Notes: generated by a model from the sequence alone, not told the origin. Positions 1 through 7,404 are shown, counted from the stretch's first letter. The stretch: 64,000 nucleotides of DNA from an uncultured Lachnospiraceae bacterium (GCA_910585545.1 CAJUFN010000001.1:124001-188000); one strand, 5' to 3'. Numbers and translations are program-made.

Positions 1-28
1 TTGATGTATATGTATTCGAAGAACTCAT
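1..28 (-). CDS. 5' end of an unidentified gene running off the left edge
   Basis: An ATG at position 28 reads leftward as MSSSNTYTS and then leaves the window. It is preceded by a GGAGG ribosome site at 39-43 (spacing 10) and a sigma-A-like promoter at 67-95. Only nine codons are visible, so the product cannot be named. The promoter, the ribosome site and the terminator placed before it (142-174) all suggest an independent transcription unit. Confidence 0.45.
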
Positions 29-66
29 AGAAAACAAACCTCCATTTTAAGTTTTATTTGAGTAAT

Positions 67-95
67 ATCATACCATAGCTTGAATTCTATGTCTA
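67..95 (-). promoter_or_regulatory. Sigma-A-type promoter for the gene at the left edge
   Basis: On the minus strand there is TAGACA (90-95), a 17-nt spacer and TATGAT (67-72). It lies upstream of the GGAGG and ATG of the partial gene. It matches the vegetative consensus at most positions; the assignment rests on sequence alone. Confidence 0.5.
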
Positions 96-141
96 CATCT
101 TTTGGAAAAATCAGCATTTGTCGTATAGATTGATTTTCCAA

Positions 142-174
142 AGAAAAGATACCGGTTAGCCTGGTATCTTTTCT
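142..174 (-). terminator. Rho-independent terminator after panD
   Basis: A perfect 12-bp inverted repeat (142-153 with 163-174) encloses a 9-nt loop and ends in a T-rich arm on the minus strand, about 20 nt past the panD stop. It marks the end of the pan cluster. Confidence 0.8.
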
Positions 175-194
175 AAAACCAACTGATTTGCAAA

Positions 195-584
195 TTACAT
201 ATCTTCTAGTTTACCATGTTTTTCGTATCTGGTGACTCTTGATATTTTGTTATCTTCATCTACAAATACTACTTTAGGCGGATTTTCCTTTACCTCTTCT
301 GGGGTCATCTGTGCATAGCACATTATGATTATCTTATCACCTGTCTGAACACATCTTGCAGCAGCTCCATTGAGACATATCATTCCGCTGCCTCTTTCTC
401 CTGCAATTGTGTATGTCTCAAATCTGTTCCCATTATTTATATCTACGATACTTACCTTTTCATACTCCAAAATTCCGGCACTGTCAAGTAAGTCTTCGTC
501 TACAGTGATGCTTCCCACATAATCAAGTTCTGCTTGAACTACTGTAGCTCTGTGTATCTTCCCCTTTAACATTTCAAATATCAT
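195..584 (-). CDS. panD: Aspartate 1-decarboxylase (PanD)
   Basis: Makes beta-alanine from aspartate for pantothenate synthesis; a cytosolic tetramer that cleaves itself to form a pyruvoyl cofactor. The 129-residue reading begins MIFEMLKGKIHRATVV, and with this start the self-cleavage pair falls at Gly24-Ser25 (YVGS), the numbering known for the family. The start also has a GGGGGTT ribosome site just upstream. A longer in-frame reading to 623 would overlap panC and is rejected. It follows panC by 13 nt and is the last gene of panB-panC-panD, ending at a strong hairpin. Start certainty is high; function is near certain. Confidence 0.95.
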   Translation of the reverse strand: MIFEMLKGKIHRATVVQAELDYVGSITVDEDLLDSAGILEYEKVSIVDINNGNRFETYTIAGERGSGMICLNGAAARCVQTGDKIIIMCYAQMTPEEVKENPPKVVFVDEDNKISRVTRYEKHGKLEDM

Positions 585-597
585 ATTTAACCCCCGT

Positions 598-1443
598 TTA
601 ACCTTCGTAAATAAAGTTGTCAATCAATCTAGTTTTGCCGATATAAACTGCCATAGCAACTAGTACAGGTGCTGTTATCTCCTTGACCGGTTTAACTGAA
701 ACAGCATCTACAGCCTGGACATAATCTATTTTCGCCATAGGCTCAGTTTCAATAAGCTTAATCATTTCTGATACAATTTTATCTGCATCTTTTTCTCCTG
801 CTTTTGCCATATTTTCTCCGAGCTTAACTGCTTTGCTTAAAATTAGTGCCGCCTTTCTCTCATCTTTGCTTAGATATGTATTTCTTGAACTCTTTGCAAG
901 ACCATCCTCTTCTCTAACTATAGGGCAGCCCACAATTTCGATATCAAAGTTCAAATCTCTAACCATTCTTTTTATAATCGCAAGCTGCTGTGCATCCTTT
1001 TGACCAAAGTAAGCTCTGTCGGGATTTACAATATTAAAAAGTTTCGATACTACTGTGCATACACCCCTGAAATGTATTGGTCGTGATTTTCCACAAAGCT
1101 CCGCTGAAAGACTTTCCATGTTTACATATGTTGAAAAATCGTCAAAATACATATTTTCTGGCTCAGGATTAAATATTAAATTAGCACCTGCCTCCTCACA
1201 TAGTATAGCATCCCTTTCCAAATCCCTCGGATAGCTTTCCAAATCTTCCCCTACTCCAAATTGAGTTGGATTTACAAAATCACTGACAACGACTCTATCA
1301 TTTTCTGAAACAGCCCTTGTAATTAAACTCTTATGTCCTTCGTGCAAAAATCCCATAGTAGGAACAAGACCTACTGTAAGACCTTCTTTCTTCCATTCTT
1401 TGACTATAGCTCTAACTTCATCTACGGTTTTTACTATTTTCAT
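598..1443 (-). CDS. panC: Pantothenate synthetase (PanC)
   Basis: Joins pantoate and beta-alanine with ATP hydrolysis to AMP to form pantothenate, in the cytosol. At 281 residues it is the normal length. The nucleotide-binding motif PTMGFLHEGH lies at about residues 29-38, and there is a KSSRN-type motif (AKSSRNTYLS) near 183-192. An AGGAG ribosome site sits 7 nt before the ATG. It starts 11 nt after the panB stop and is followed by panD, so the three are almost surely cotranscribed. Confidence 0.97.
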   Translation of the reverse strand: MKIVKTVDEVRAIVKEWKKEGLTVGLVPTMGFLHEGHKSLITRAVSENDRVVVSDFVNPTQFGVGEDLESYPRDLERDAILCEEAGANLIFNPEPENMYFDDFSTYVNMESLSAELCGKSRPIHFRGVCTVVSKLFNIVNPDRAYFGQKDAQQLAIIKRMVRDLNFDIEIVGCPIVREEDGLAKSSRNTYLSKDERKAALILSKAVKLGENMAKAGEKDADKIVSEMIKLIETEPMAKIDYVQAVDAVSVKPVKEITAPVLVAMAVYIGKTRLIDNFIYEG

Positions 1444-1454
1444 CGTTCTATCTC

Positions 1455-2282
1455 CTAATATAACTTGTTAATTACATCTTCTGAAATTTTAAATGTGTGT
1501 TCAGGTGCTGGAAAGCTTCCCTGTTTAGTTTCTTCTATATATGCAGCAAAGGCTTCCTTCATTACATGTCCTACCTTTGCGAATTGTTTTACGAATTTAG
1601 GTGTAAAGTCAGAGAACATTCCAAGCATGTCCTGATAAACGAGAATCTGTCCATTGCAGCCAACTCCTGCGCCTATTCCTATTGTAGGAATATTAATGCT
1701 TTCAGAAATAATTTCTGCTAATTTTGCAGGTACGCACTCCAAAACAACCGCAAATGCTCCTGCTTCTTCAATAGCTTTTGCCTCTTCAATGAGTTTCTTT
1801 GCTCCCTCTTTACTTTTTCCCTGGACTTTAAAGCCTCCAAAAGCGTTCACTGACTGAGGTGTAAGTCCAATATGTGCCATAACAGGAATTGAAGCAGCTG
1901 TAATAGCTTTAATCTGTGGACAAACAGAGGCTCCACCTTCTAGCTTTACTGCTTGACATCTTCCTTCTTTCATGAGTCTTCCTGCGTTATACACGGCCTC
2001 TTCAACTGAAACTTGATATGACATAAACGGCATATCTCCAACTACTAAGGCATCTTTGACACCTCTTGTAACTGCTCTTATATGGTGAATCATATCTTCC
2101 ATTGTTACCGGCAAAGTATCTTTGTATCCGAGCATAACCATACCAAGAGAATCTCCAACGAGAATACCGTTAATACCTGACTGATCCATCAATTTAGCTA
2201 TCGAATAGTCATAAGCTGTCAGCATTGTAATCTTATCGCCCTTAACTTTCTGTTCTTTAAAAGTGGATACTGTGTTTTTCAT
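1455..2282 (-). CDS. panB: 3-methyl-2-oxobutanoate hydroxymethyltransferase (PanB)
   Basis: First committed step of pantothenate synthesis: transfers a hydroxymethyl group from methylene-tetrahydrofolate to alpha-ketoisovalerate, giving ketopantoate. 275 residues, full length. It shows the family core MLTAYDYSIAKLMDQSGI, the GDSLGMVMLGY segment that binds metal and substrate, and EGG plus GIGAG motifs further on. A GGAGG ribosome site lies 9 nt upstream of the ATG. Directly upstream is the disrupted reductase-like gene whose intact homologues make the next intermediate, so panB may depend on transcription that passes through that broken gene. Confidence 0.97.
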   Translation of the reverse strand: MKNTVSTFKEQKVKGDKITMLTAYDYSIAKLMDQSGINGILVGDSLGMVMLGYKDTLPVTMEDMIHHIRAVTRGVKDALVVGDMPFMSYQVSVEEAVYNAGRLMKEGRCQAVKLEGGASVCPQIKAITAASIPVMAHIGLTPQSVNAFGGFKVQGKSKEGAKKLIEEAKAIEEAGAFAVVLECVPAKLAEIISESINIPTIGIGAGVGCNGQILVYQDMLGMFSDFTPKFVKQFAKVGHVMKEAFAAYIEETKQGSFPAPEHTFKISEDVINKLY

Positions 2283-2318
2283 TTTTAATTGCCTCCGTCA
2301 TCTTCAAATAGTCTCTGT

Positions 2319-2842
2319 CTAAATATTTTTTCCTGTGCAATACTCAATTACCTTATTCAAGTGTTTCCATGATTCGCACTTATCACTTATTGCATACAGG
2401 GGATGTACCGAATAGACATTTGCACCAAGGTTTTCACCAGAACAAAGTGGACAAGCCCACTTCAACTCCCCATCCCCTCACTCATGAGGGGGTTGTCTTA
2501 TAGGAAAGGCTTTTACGCTTTAACATGACAAGGTATTTCCTATAAGATAAAAAAAGCGGTCGATGAAATCGAACCGCTGCAATGACAAATATTTTTATTT
2601 TTAATATCCAGATTCTTCATATAATCCCATACTTTGCTTATTTGGCCATCAGGCACAGTAATAAACAGGGTATCACTGTCACTTAAGATATTCTCTATAC
2701 TCTTATATAGTTTTGTGTTAGTAAAATCTGCTGCTGATTCCGGTGATTTGCTGAAGTAACCTGTAATCTCTACGCCGTTTTCCTTCAGGTATTTTCCAAG
2801 GGAAAATCCTACTTTCCCCGCTCCGATAAATCCTGCTCTCAT
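2319..2842 (-). pseudogene. Disrupted DUF2520 Rossmann protein (probable PanG-type ketopantoate reductase)
   Basis: The first part (2842 down to about 2549) starts MRAGFIGAGKVGFSLGKYL, a GxGxxG nucleotide-binding Rossmann fold, and runs to CHCSGSISSTAFF, after which the frame meets a stop. The family's next segment is found further on (2441 down to 2319) in another frame, SGENLGANVYSVHPLYAISD, containing the conserved HPL(Y/F)A motif. Between them lies a ~105-nt hairpin-rich insert. The second part stops after ~40 codons, so most of the C-terminal DUF2520 domain is also gone. The start has a strong AAGGAG site. From memory of the family, such genes next to panBCD encode an alternative ketopantoate reductase; that role is inference. 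Confidence 0.8.
2442..2548. mobile_element. Miniature hairpin-rich insertion element (MITE/PATE-like)
   Basis: A ~105-nt non-coding insert interrupts the DUF2520 gene. It holds three consecutive perfect inverted repeats: a 12-bp arm pair at 2496-2507 and 2536-2547 around a 28-nt loop, a 7-bp pair at 2474-2480 and 2485-2491, and a 6-bp pair at 2445-2450 and 2457-2462. Removing it rejoins the two halves of the protein family motif. No clear target-site duplication is seen. Subterminal hairpins without a duplication are typical of IS200/IS605-derived minis, but the family assignment is inference. Exact ends are uncertain by a few bases. Confidence 0.65.
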
Positions 2843-2978
2843 ATCGATCACTCCTTTCCGGGAAGTGACAATCATGAAAATCTGCATGGCTGAGGTCTCG
2901 TTCAAATTGATACAATCCTCATGGCTTAAAAATGAAAAATATATGGTACAGTTTCTGTTCGAATACTATCTCCCCATT

Positions 2979-3007
2979 ACTATAGCACCTATTTAAGTTA
3001 TTGTACA
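2979..3007 (-). promoter_or_regulatory. Candidate promoter for the broken reductase and panBCD
   Basis: Minus strand: TGTACA (3002-3007), a 17-nt spacer, TATAGT (2979-2984), about 135 nt before the start of the disrupted gene. No other good promoter was seen nearer to panB, so panBCD may be read from here. Confidence 0.45.
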
Positions 3008-3032
3008 GAGAAAAAACAAGGCACAACTCTAA

Positions 3033-3395
3033 CTATTGAAACGTATCATTATAATAAACTACATTCAAATGTTTTCCCGAAATCAATATGTGATCATTGC
3101 CTAACTGATTTAATTCTCTAAGCTCATCTATATAATCTTCAATCGATTCATAATCAGATGTCATGTATTCCTTCGCGATACTCCATAAAGTATCGCCATC
3201 TTTAATCTCAATGCTTTTGTAATATTTATATGATACAGGTTCTTCTTTACTCGTTCCATGTGCACTTGCAAACACCGCTCCAAATCCAATACTTGCAATA
3301 CTTATCATAAAAAATCCTAAAACTGCTCCAATACGTTTTTTCTGTTTGGCTTCCCTTTTTCTTTTCTGGATAACATAGTCTCGATGCTTACTCAT
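3033..3395 (-). CDS. YneA-like LysM cell-division inhibitor of the SOS response
   Basis: 120 residues: a basic N-terminus, one membrane segment at about 22-46, then a short linker and a LysM peptidoglycan-binding domain from about 62 (IKDGDTLWSIAKEYM) to the end. This is the layout of Bacillus YneA, which blocks septation while DNA is damaged and is likewise divergent from lexA. Its promoter (3470-3498) has a LexA box inside the spacer, and a second box lies just downstream, so SOS control is strongly implied by the sequence. An AGGGGG ribosome site precedes the ATG. Sequence identity to YneA is low, so the exact function is inferred from context. Confidence 0.8.
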   Translation of the reverse strand: MSKHRDYVIQKRKREAKQKKRIGAVLGFFMISIASIGFGAVFASAHGTSKEEPVSYKYYKSIEIKDGDTLWSIAKEYMTSDYESIEDYIDELRELNQLGNDHILISGKHLNVVYYNDTFQ

Positions 3396-3444
3396 ACTTC
3401 ATTCCCCCTTGTATCTGCAGCAACATAATACTCTTTCATTTCGT

Positions 3445-3456
3445 GAACATTTGTTC
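3445..3456. promoter_or_regulatory. LexA box 1
   Basis: GAAC-ATTT-GTTC, a perfect match to the Gram-positive LexA (Cheo) half-site spacing GAAC-N4-GTTC. It lies downstream of the yneA-like -10 element, within its leader. Confidence 0.85.
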
Positions 3457-3469
3457 TGTCTTGTTGAAT

Positions 3470-3498
3470 AGTATAGTACGCGAACAAATGTTTGTCAA
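3470..3498 (-). promoter_or_regulatory. Promoter of the yneA-like gene
   Basis: Minus strand: TTGACA (3493-3498), a 17-nt spacer, TATACT (3470-3475). LexA box 2 occupies the spacer and touches the -35, an arrangement that would give tight repression. Confidence 0.8.
3481..3494. promoter_or_regulatory. LexA box 2
   Basis: CGAAC-AAAT-GTTTG, one mismatch in the second half-site. It sits between the -35 and -10 of the yneA-like promoter. Confidence 0.8.
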
Positions 3499-3516
3499 TA
3501 CTTTTCGCCAAAAATA

Positions 3517-3529
3517 CGAACATATTTTC
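3517..3529. promoter_or_regulatory. Weak LexA-like half box
   Basis: CGAAC-ATAT-TTTC: one perfect half-site and one poor one, upstream of the lexA -35. It could help LexA bind cooperatively with the flanking boxes. Confidence 0.45.
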
Positions 3530-3530
3530 T

Positions 3531-3543
3531 AAACATTTGTTTG
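3531..3543. promoter_or_regulatory. LexA-like box at the lexA promoter
   Basis: AAAC-ATTT-GTTT, a symmetric variant of the box with both terminal bases changed. It overlaps the lexA -35 (3541-3546), as expected for autoregulation; the weaker match fits a gene that must be re-induced early. Confidence 0.6.
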
Positions 3544-3569
3544 CTTTTTCTTTTTGGATATGTTACACT
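3541..3569 (+). promoter_or_regulatory. lexA promoter
   Basis: TTGCTT (3541-3546), a 17-nt spacer, TACACT (3564-3569), with the lexA ATG 40 nt further on. The -35 overlaps a LexA-like box. Confidence 0.65.
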
Positions 3570-3608
3570 ATAAAAAACACAGATATTATTACATTTGGAG
3601 GAATTTAT

Positions 3609-4226
3609 ATGTCTCAGGGAAAGATCAGCAAAAAACAATTAGAGATTTTGGAATATATAAAAGAACAGATTCTTTCGCGCGGTTATCCGCCGGCAGTCCG
3701 CGAGATTTGTGAAGCAGTGAATCTTAAGTCTACATCTTCCGTACATTCTCATCTGGAAACTTTGGAAAAAAACGGATATATCCGTCGTGACCCTACAAAG
3801 CCGCGTGCCATCGAGATTATTGATGACACATTTAACCTTACACGCCGGGAGATGGTACAGGTTCCGATTATAGGATATGTCGCAGCCGGTGAGCCGCTCC
3901 TTGCACAGGAAAATATTCAAGACTACTTCCCTATCCCGGTTGATTTTATGCCGAACAAGGATACTTTTATGTTAGAAGTAAAAGGCGAAAGTATGATCAA
4001 TGCAGGTATTTTAAATGGTGATTACGTACTCGTCGAAAAAGACTGTACTGCACAAAATGGAGATATGGTGGTTGCATTGGTAGAAGACGGTGCAACAGTA
4101 AAGACATTTTATAAAGAAGAAGGCGTTTATCGTCTTCAGCCTGAGAATGATTTTATGGCTCCGATTATCGTGGAGCAAGTGGAGATTCTTGGAAAAGTTA
4201 TCGGTGTATTTCGATTTATGCGGTAA
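3609..4226 (+). CDS. lexA: LexA SOS repressor
   Basis: Represses DNA-damage genes and cleaves itself when RecA filaments form. 205 residues. The N-terminal winged helix (about 1-70) contains YPPAVREICEAVNLKSTSSVHSHL. The self-cleavage bond is Ala93-Gly94 in GYVAAGEP; the catalytic serine is Ser128 (GESM) and the lysine Lys165 (TVKTF). The start at 3609 is chosen for the GGAGG site at 3597-3601 and the family N-terminus; an upstream in-frame extension to 3492 would run through the promoter. It is divergent from the yneA-like gene and ends convergently with feoB at a shared hairpin. Confidence 0.97.
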   Translation: MSQGKISKKQLEILEYIKEQILSRGYPPAVREICEAVNLKSTSSVHSHLETLEKNGYIRRDPTKPRAIEIIDDTFNLTRREMVQVPIIGYVAAGEPLLAQENIQDYFPIPVDFMPNKDTFMLEVKGESMINAGILNGDYVLVEKDCTAQNGDMVVALVEDGATVKTFYKEEGVYRLQPENDFMAPIIVEQVEILGKVIGVFRFMR

Positions 4227-4297
4227 CTTCCATGATCTGAAACGTCAAAAGGGGAACTATCTATTAGACGAAAGTTCCATAAGGAAAATTTTTTCAG

Positions 4298-4331
4298 AAA
4301 CCCGACGTGGTAGAAATCACGCCGGGTTTTT
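4298..4331. terminator. Terminator between lexA and feoB
   Basis: A stem AAACCCGACGTG / CACGCCGGGTTT with one mismatch and an 8-nt loop, followed by a short T run on the plus strand. On the opposite strand the arm is followed by a weaker T-containing tail, so it may serve both convergent genes. Confidence 0.75.
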
Positions 4332-4375
4332 CTATGTCTGTAAACATACCTATTTACAAAAGTGAATACGTGTTT

Positions 4376-6403
4376 TTATTTACTCACTGCATAATCTTTC
4401 TGCGCTGCTCCACTCAAGGAATAGTCGTTTTTCAGTTTTTTCTTTGCGTTTCTGATCAACATCGCAACAACGACAGTTATAGCAAGAACCGTAACCAGAC
4501 CTGCAAGAGCAGCGCCAATGTTCAAAGAACTTGGGGCAGTCATCAGTGTACCAATGGTATAAATGAAATAGGCCACTGTAAAGCCTACGCCAAGTTGGAG
4601 ACCAATACCTCCCCAAACCCATTTTGCGCTTTTCATCTCAGCATTCATTGCACCGATAGCTGCAAAGCAAGGCGGCGTGTAAAGATTAAACATCAAGTAA
4701 GCCAGAGCCGCTACCTTTGTAATTGCCATAATCCCGGCTACCTCTGCACCTGCACCTTCCATCAGCGCAAGTTCTTCCGTATCAATCAGGTTTTCCAAAC
4801 CAACAAAGCAAACCGCAAGTGTGCCAACCACATTTTCCTTTGCTATAAAGCCTGTTACGGCTGCCGCTGCAAGCTGCCAACTAAAAACACCCACAATAGG
4901 TACAAGCAGATAGGCAAAAGGAGAAGCGATAGAAGCCAGAATAGAAGCATCTGCTGTTTCGGCCACCCCAAAACTCCATGTAAAGGTTTGCATAATCTGG
5001 ACAGCTGTATTGCACAGTAGAATAATGGTCGCAGCTTTTACGATATATGCCCACCCCCGGCTGCACATGGACTTAAACGCACCCCAAAGGGATGGTACTT
5101 TATACTCCGGCAGTTCGATAATAAAAAAAGATTTCCTCGCCTTATAACCAGCAATCTTATTTACCAACAAAGCACCAAAAAAAATCAAAACAATACCAGA
5201 AAGATACATAAGCACGCTTACCCAGCCCGCATCTTCAAAGAAAGCACCGGCAAACAAAGAAATAACAGGGATTTTTGCACCACAAGGCATGAATGGGGAC
5301 AGCATAGCTGTAGCTCTACGCTCACGCTCGTTACGAATGGTACGGCTTGCCATAATGCCGGGAACGGCACAGCCAATAGTAATGACAAACGGAATGACCG
5401 ATTTGCCAGAAAGACCGACCTTCTTGAAAATCGGGTCGAGCAAGGCGGCTACACGAGACATATAGCCACAGTCCTCAAGCAAGGCAATTAGGAAGTACAT
5501 TACCATAACCAACGGCAAAAAACCGATCACCGCTACAACACCTCCAATCACACCATCAACCAGAAGTGCAGACAACAGCGGATTTGCATTTTCCAAAAGT
5601 CCACCTACCCAGCCTTGGAAACTTTCCAGATAACCTACCATCCAATCCGCAATAGGTGTTCCCACCCAAACCTGCGAAATCTGGAACACAAAGAACATGA
5701 CTACAGCAAAAATTGGAATACCTAGCCATTTGTTGGTAAGCAGCAAATCAATTTTATTACCCAAATTCTTATCCTTTGTGAAAACCTTACGGCTTTCCAC
5801 CGCTTTGACAAGCTGGTTGACAAACACAAATCTCTTGCGGTCGGCAGCTTCTACAGCCTGTTTATTGGTAATCTCGATATGATCCTGTATGTATGGCGCA
5901 GTTTGCACTGTTCCTGCGCAGGCAACAGCAGCTTCAACAACTGCTTTTAATCCATCACCAGAAGTAGATATGGTATTGATAACTGGGCAACCCAGTTTTT
6001 CAGACAATGCCGCTGCATCAATTTTTGTCCCCCTTTTTTCGTTCAAATCCTTCTTGTTCAGAGCTACCACCACAGGAACCCCCAATTCCAAAAGCTGTGT
6101 AGTGAAAAACAGGCTACGGCTCAAATTTGTTGCGTCCACAATATTTATGATGACATCCGGATTTTCATTTCTAACATAGGAGCTGGTAATGCTTTCCTCA
6201 CTGGTGAAAGGTGACATGGAATAAGCACCTGGCAAGTCAACTGCGGTTAACTGCTGTTCGGCCGCATAGATTCTTTTAATCGGGTGTTCTTTTTTGTCTA
6301 CAGTAACCCCCGCCCAGTTACCGACTTTTTCGTTTCTTCCGGTAAGTGCGTTATACATTGTCGTCTTGCCGGAATTAGGGTTTCCTGTCAAAGCAATTTT
6401 CAT
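4376..6403 (-). CDS. feoB: Ferrous iron transport protein B (FeoB)
   Basis: GTP-driven Fe(II) importer of the cytoplasmic membrane. 675 residues. The N-terminal G domain shows G1 GNPNSGKT at 7-14, G3 DLPG at 56-59 and G4 NKKD at 116-119, followed by a helical regulatory region and then the polytopic core with the two Gate motifs (for example CAVPGIM and PCGAKIPVI). An AAAGGAGG ribosome site lies 7 nt before the ATG. It is downstream of feoA, with a DtxR-like operator in the 106-nt gap. Length is shorter than the E. coli protein but usual for clostridial FeoB. No feoC-like gene is present. Confidence 0.97.
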   Translation of the reverse strand: MKIALTGNPNSGKTTMYNALTGRNEKVGNWAGVTVDKKEHPIKRIYAAEQQLTAVDLPGAYSMSPFTSEESITSSYVRNENPDVIINIVDATNLSRSLFFTTQLLELGVPVVVALNKKDLNEKRGTKIDAAALSEKLGCPVINTISTSGDGLKAVVEAAVACAGTVQTAPYIQDHIEITNKQAVEAADRKRFVFVNQLVKAVESRKVFTKDKNLGNKIDLLLTNKWLGIPIFAVVMFFVFQISQVWVGTPIADWMVGYLESFQGWVGGLLENANPLLSALLVDGVIGGVVAVIGFLPLVMVMYFLIALLEDCGYMSRVAALLDPIFKKVGLSGKSVIPFVITIGCAVPGIMASRTIRNERERRATAMLSPFMPCGAKIPVISLFAGAFFEDAGWVSVLMYLSGIVLIFFGALLVNKIAGYKARKSFFIIELPEYKVPSLWGAFKSMCSRGWAYIVKAATIILLCNTAVQIMQTFTWSFGVAETADASILASIASPFAYLLVPIVGVFSWQLAAAAVTGFIAKENVVGTLAVCFVGLENLIDTEELALMEGAGAEVAGIMAITKVAALAYLMFNLYTPPCFAAIGAMNAEMKSAKWVWGGIGLQLGVGFTVAYFIYTIGTLMTAPSSLNIGAALAGLVTVLAITVVVAMLIRNAKKKLKNDYSLSGAAQKDYAVSK

Positions 6404-6455
6404 AATGTTTTCCTCCTTTTATACTATCTCGCATCTAAAACTGCACAATTTATAA

Positions 6456-6470
6456 TTAGTTTTGACTAAC
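6456..6470. promoter_or_regulatory. DtxR/IdeR-like operator between feoA and feoB
   Basis: TTAGTTTTGACTAAC differs at only two central bases from the site at 6805-6819 by the feoA promoter. The dyad TTAGT-N4-ACTAA is perfect. Duplication of such a specific 15-mer in one short locus argues for an iron- or manganese-responsive DtxR-family regulator; which one is inference. Confidence 0.65.
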
Positions 6471-6509
6471 CTCTAATCAAAAAAATAAGCCTAAGTCTGT
6501 TCTGTTTTT

Positions 6510-6722
6510 TTAGACAACAATCGCTTCGGCTAATTGATGGTCAATGTTATATCTTCCGTCCTTGATGGATACTACGCATCCACCTTTCAAACGAGAAACA
6601 ACTGTAATAACCTCGCCGCTATAACAACCAAGCGAAAACAAAAAGGCATCCAGTTCCTCATCCTCGGTTTTAATCTGTTGAATTATATACTCTTTTCCTT
6701 CAACAACATTTTTCAATGTCAT
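6510..6722 (-). CDS. feoA: FeoA domain protein
   Basis: Small cytosolic SH3-like partner of FeoB, thought to support Fe(II) uptake. 70 residues with the usual hallmarks: LGCYSGEVITVVSRLKGG in the middle and a C-terminal beta strand. The AGGGGTG ribosome site precedes the ATG. Its promoter (6827-6855) carries a DtxR-like dyad right after the -10. FeoA homology is clear from the fold-specific glycine pattern; its biochemical role is less certain for the family as a whole. Confidence 0.92.
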   Translation of the reverse strand: MTLKNVVEGKEYIIQQIKTEDEELDAFLFSLGCYSGEVITVVSRLKGGCVVSIKDGRYNIDHQLAEAIVV

Positions 6723-6802
6723 ACAAATCTCACCCCTCTTCCACTTTACCCTTTACAAAATATTGCACCATTGATTAGGTATGTTAACTATCAACCTGAC
6801 CA

Positions 6803-6820
6803 AGTTAGTTTTATCTAACT
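6803..6820. promoter_or_regulatory. DtxR/IdeR-like operator at the feoA promoter
   Basis: AGTTAG-N6-CTAACT, a perfect 6-bp dyad positioned at the expected transcription start, immediately downstream of the feoA -10. It shares a 15-base core with the site between feoA and feoB. Binding here would block the polymerase when iron is plentiful. Confidence 0.7.
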
Positions 6821-6826
6821 AGTAAG

Positions 6827-6855
6827 AGTATATACCTATTTCCAAAGTTTGTCAA
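6827..6855 (-). promoter_or_regulatory. feoA promoter
   Basis: Minus strand: TTGACA (6850-6855), a 17-nt spacer, TATACT (6827-6832). Near-consensus sigma-A promoter, with the operator dyad overlapping the start site. Confidence 0.8.
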
Positions 6856-6903
6856 TAGCTCTCTCAAAAAAACAACCAAAAATTCGACTTCCGCTTAGCT
6901 TGC

Positions 6904-6958
6904 AATAAAATACCCAAAACCACAGCGTTTACTTGTATTTTTACTCTGATTTTGGGTA
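6904..6958 (-). terminator. Probable terminator after rsfS
   Basis: TACCCAAAA (6911-6919) pairs with TTTTGGGTA (6950-6958) around a 30-nt loop, followed on the minus strand by TTTTATT. The long loop makes it weaker than most in this window. The remaining ~95 nt to the rsfS stop hold nothing else recognisable. Confidence 0.5.
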
Positions 6959-7053
6959 ATTCACTTTTTCAATTCATCCTTTTAATGTTATGCTTTGCCA
7001 TTTATCTGGCGCAAGCCATAAGTTTTATAATGTTTCCCTATTTTTATACAATT

Positions 7054-7404
7054 TTACAAATCCTTAACCTCGATACGCTTTCCATCTTTCCAAATTCTTT
7101 CCAAATCATAGAAAAGACGATTTTCTTTATCAAAGACATGAACAATGATATCACTGTAATCCAGAAGTACCCAACTGCCCATGCCATAGCCTTCTCTTTG
7201 TTTTGCTTCATATCCGGCTTTCGAAAGCTCCTCTTCTACCGAATCCACAAGTGCATTTACCTGATTACTGTTGCTTCCGTTGGCAATGATAAAATAATCT
7301 GCAAGTACAGATACATCTGCAATATCAATAACACAGATGTCCTCGCCTTTTTTTTCTTCCAAAGCTTTACATGCGATACGTGCCATTTCTTTTGACTGTT
7401 CCAT
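7054..7404 (-). CDS. rsfS: Ribosome silencing factor RsfS
   Basis: Binds ribosomal protein L14 and keeps subunits apart in starvation. 116 residues from MEQSKEMARIACKALEEKKG; core motifs DVSVLADYFIIANGSNSNQV and GSWVLLDYSDIIVHVF are both present. The start at 7404 has a clear AAGGAG site; an in-frame extension to 7443 lacks one. It follows yqeK and nadD, the standard Firmicute order nadD-yqeK-rsfS, and is the last gene of that run. Confidence 0.95.
   Translation of the reverse strand: MEQSKEMARIACKALEEKKGEDICVIDIADVSVLADYFIIANGSNSNQVNALVDSVEEELSKAGYEAKQREGYGMGSWVLLDYSDIIVHVFDKENRLFYDLERIWKDGKRIEVKDL

Noticed and set aside
2549..2579. Terminator-like hairpin with a T run inside the broken reductase gene
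   Set aside because: The hairpin is native coding sequence (HCSGSISSTAFF) rather than part of the inserted element, so resemblance to a terminator is likely accidental, though it could still attenuate transcription.
2718..2915. 65-residue open frame overlapping the start of the broken reductase gene
   Set aside because: Out of frame with a clear Rossmann motif and lacks its own ribosome site.
4307..5020. 237-residue open frame antisense to feoB
   Set aside because: It lies fully over feoB codons, has repetitive polar composition and no ribosome site.
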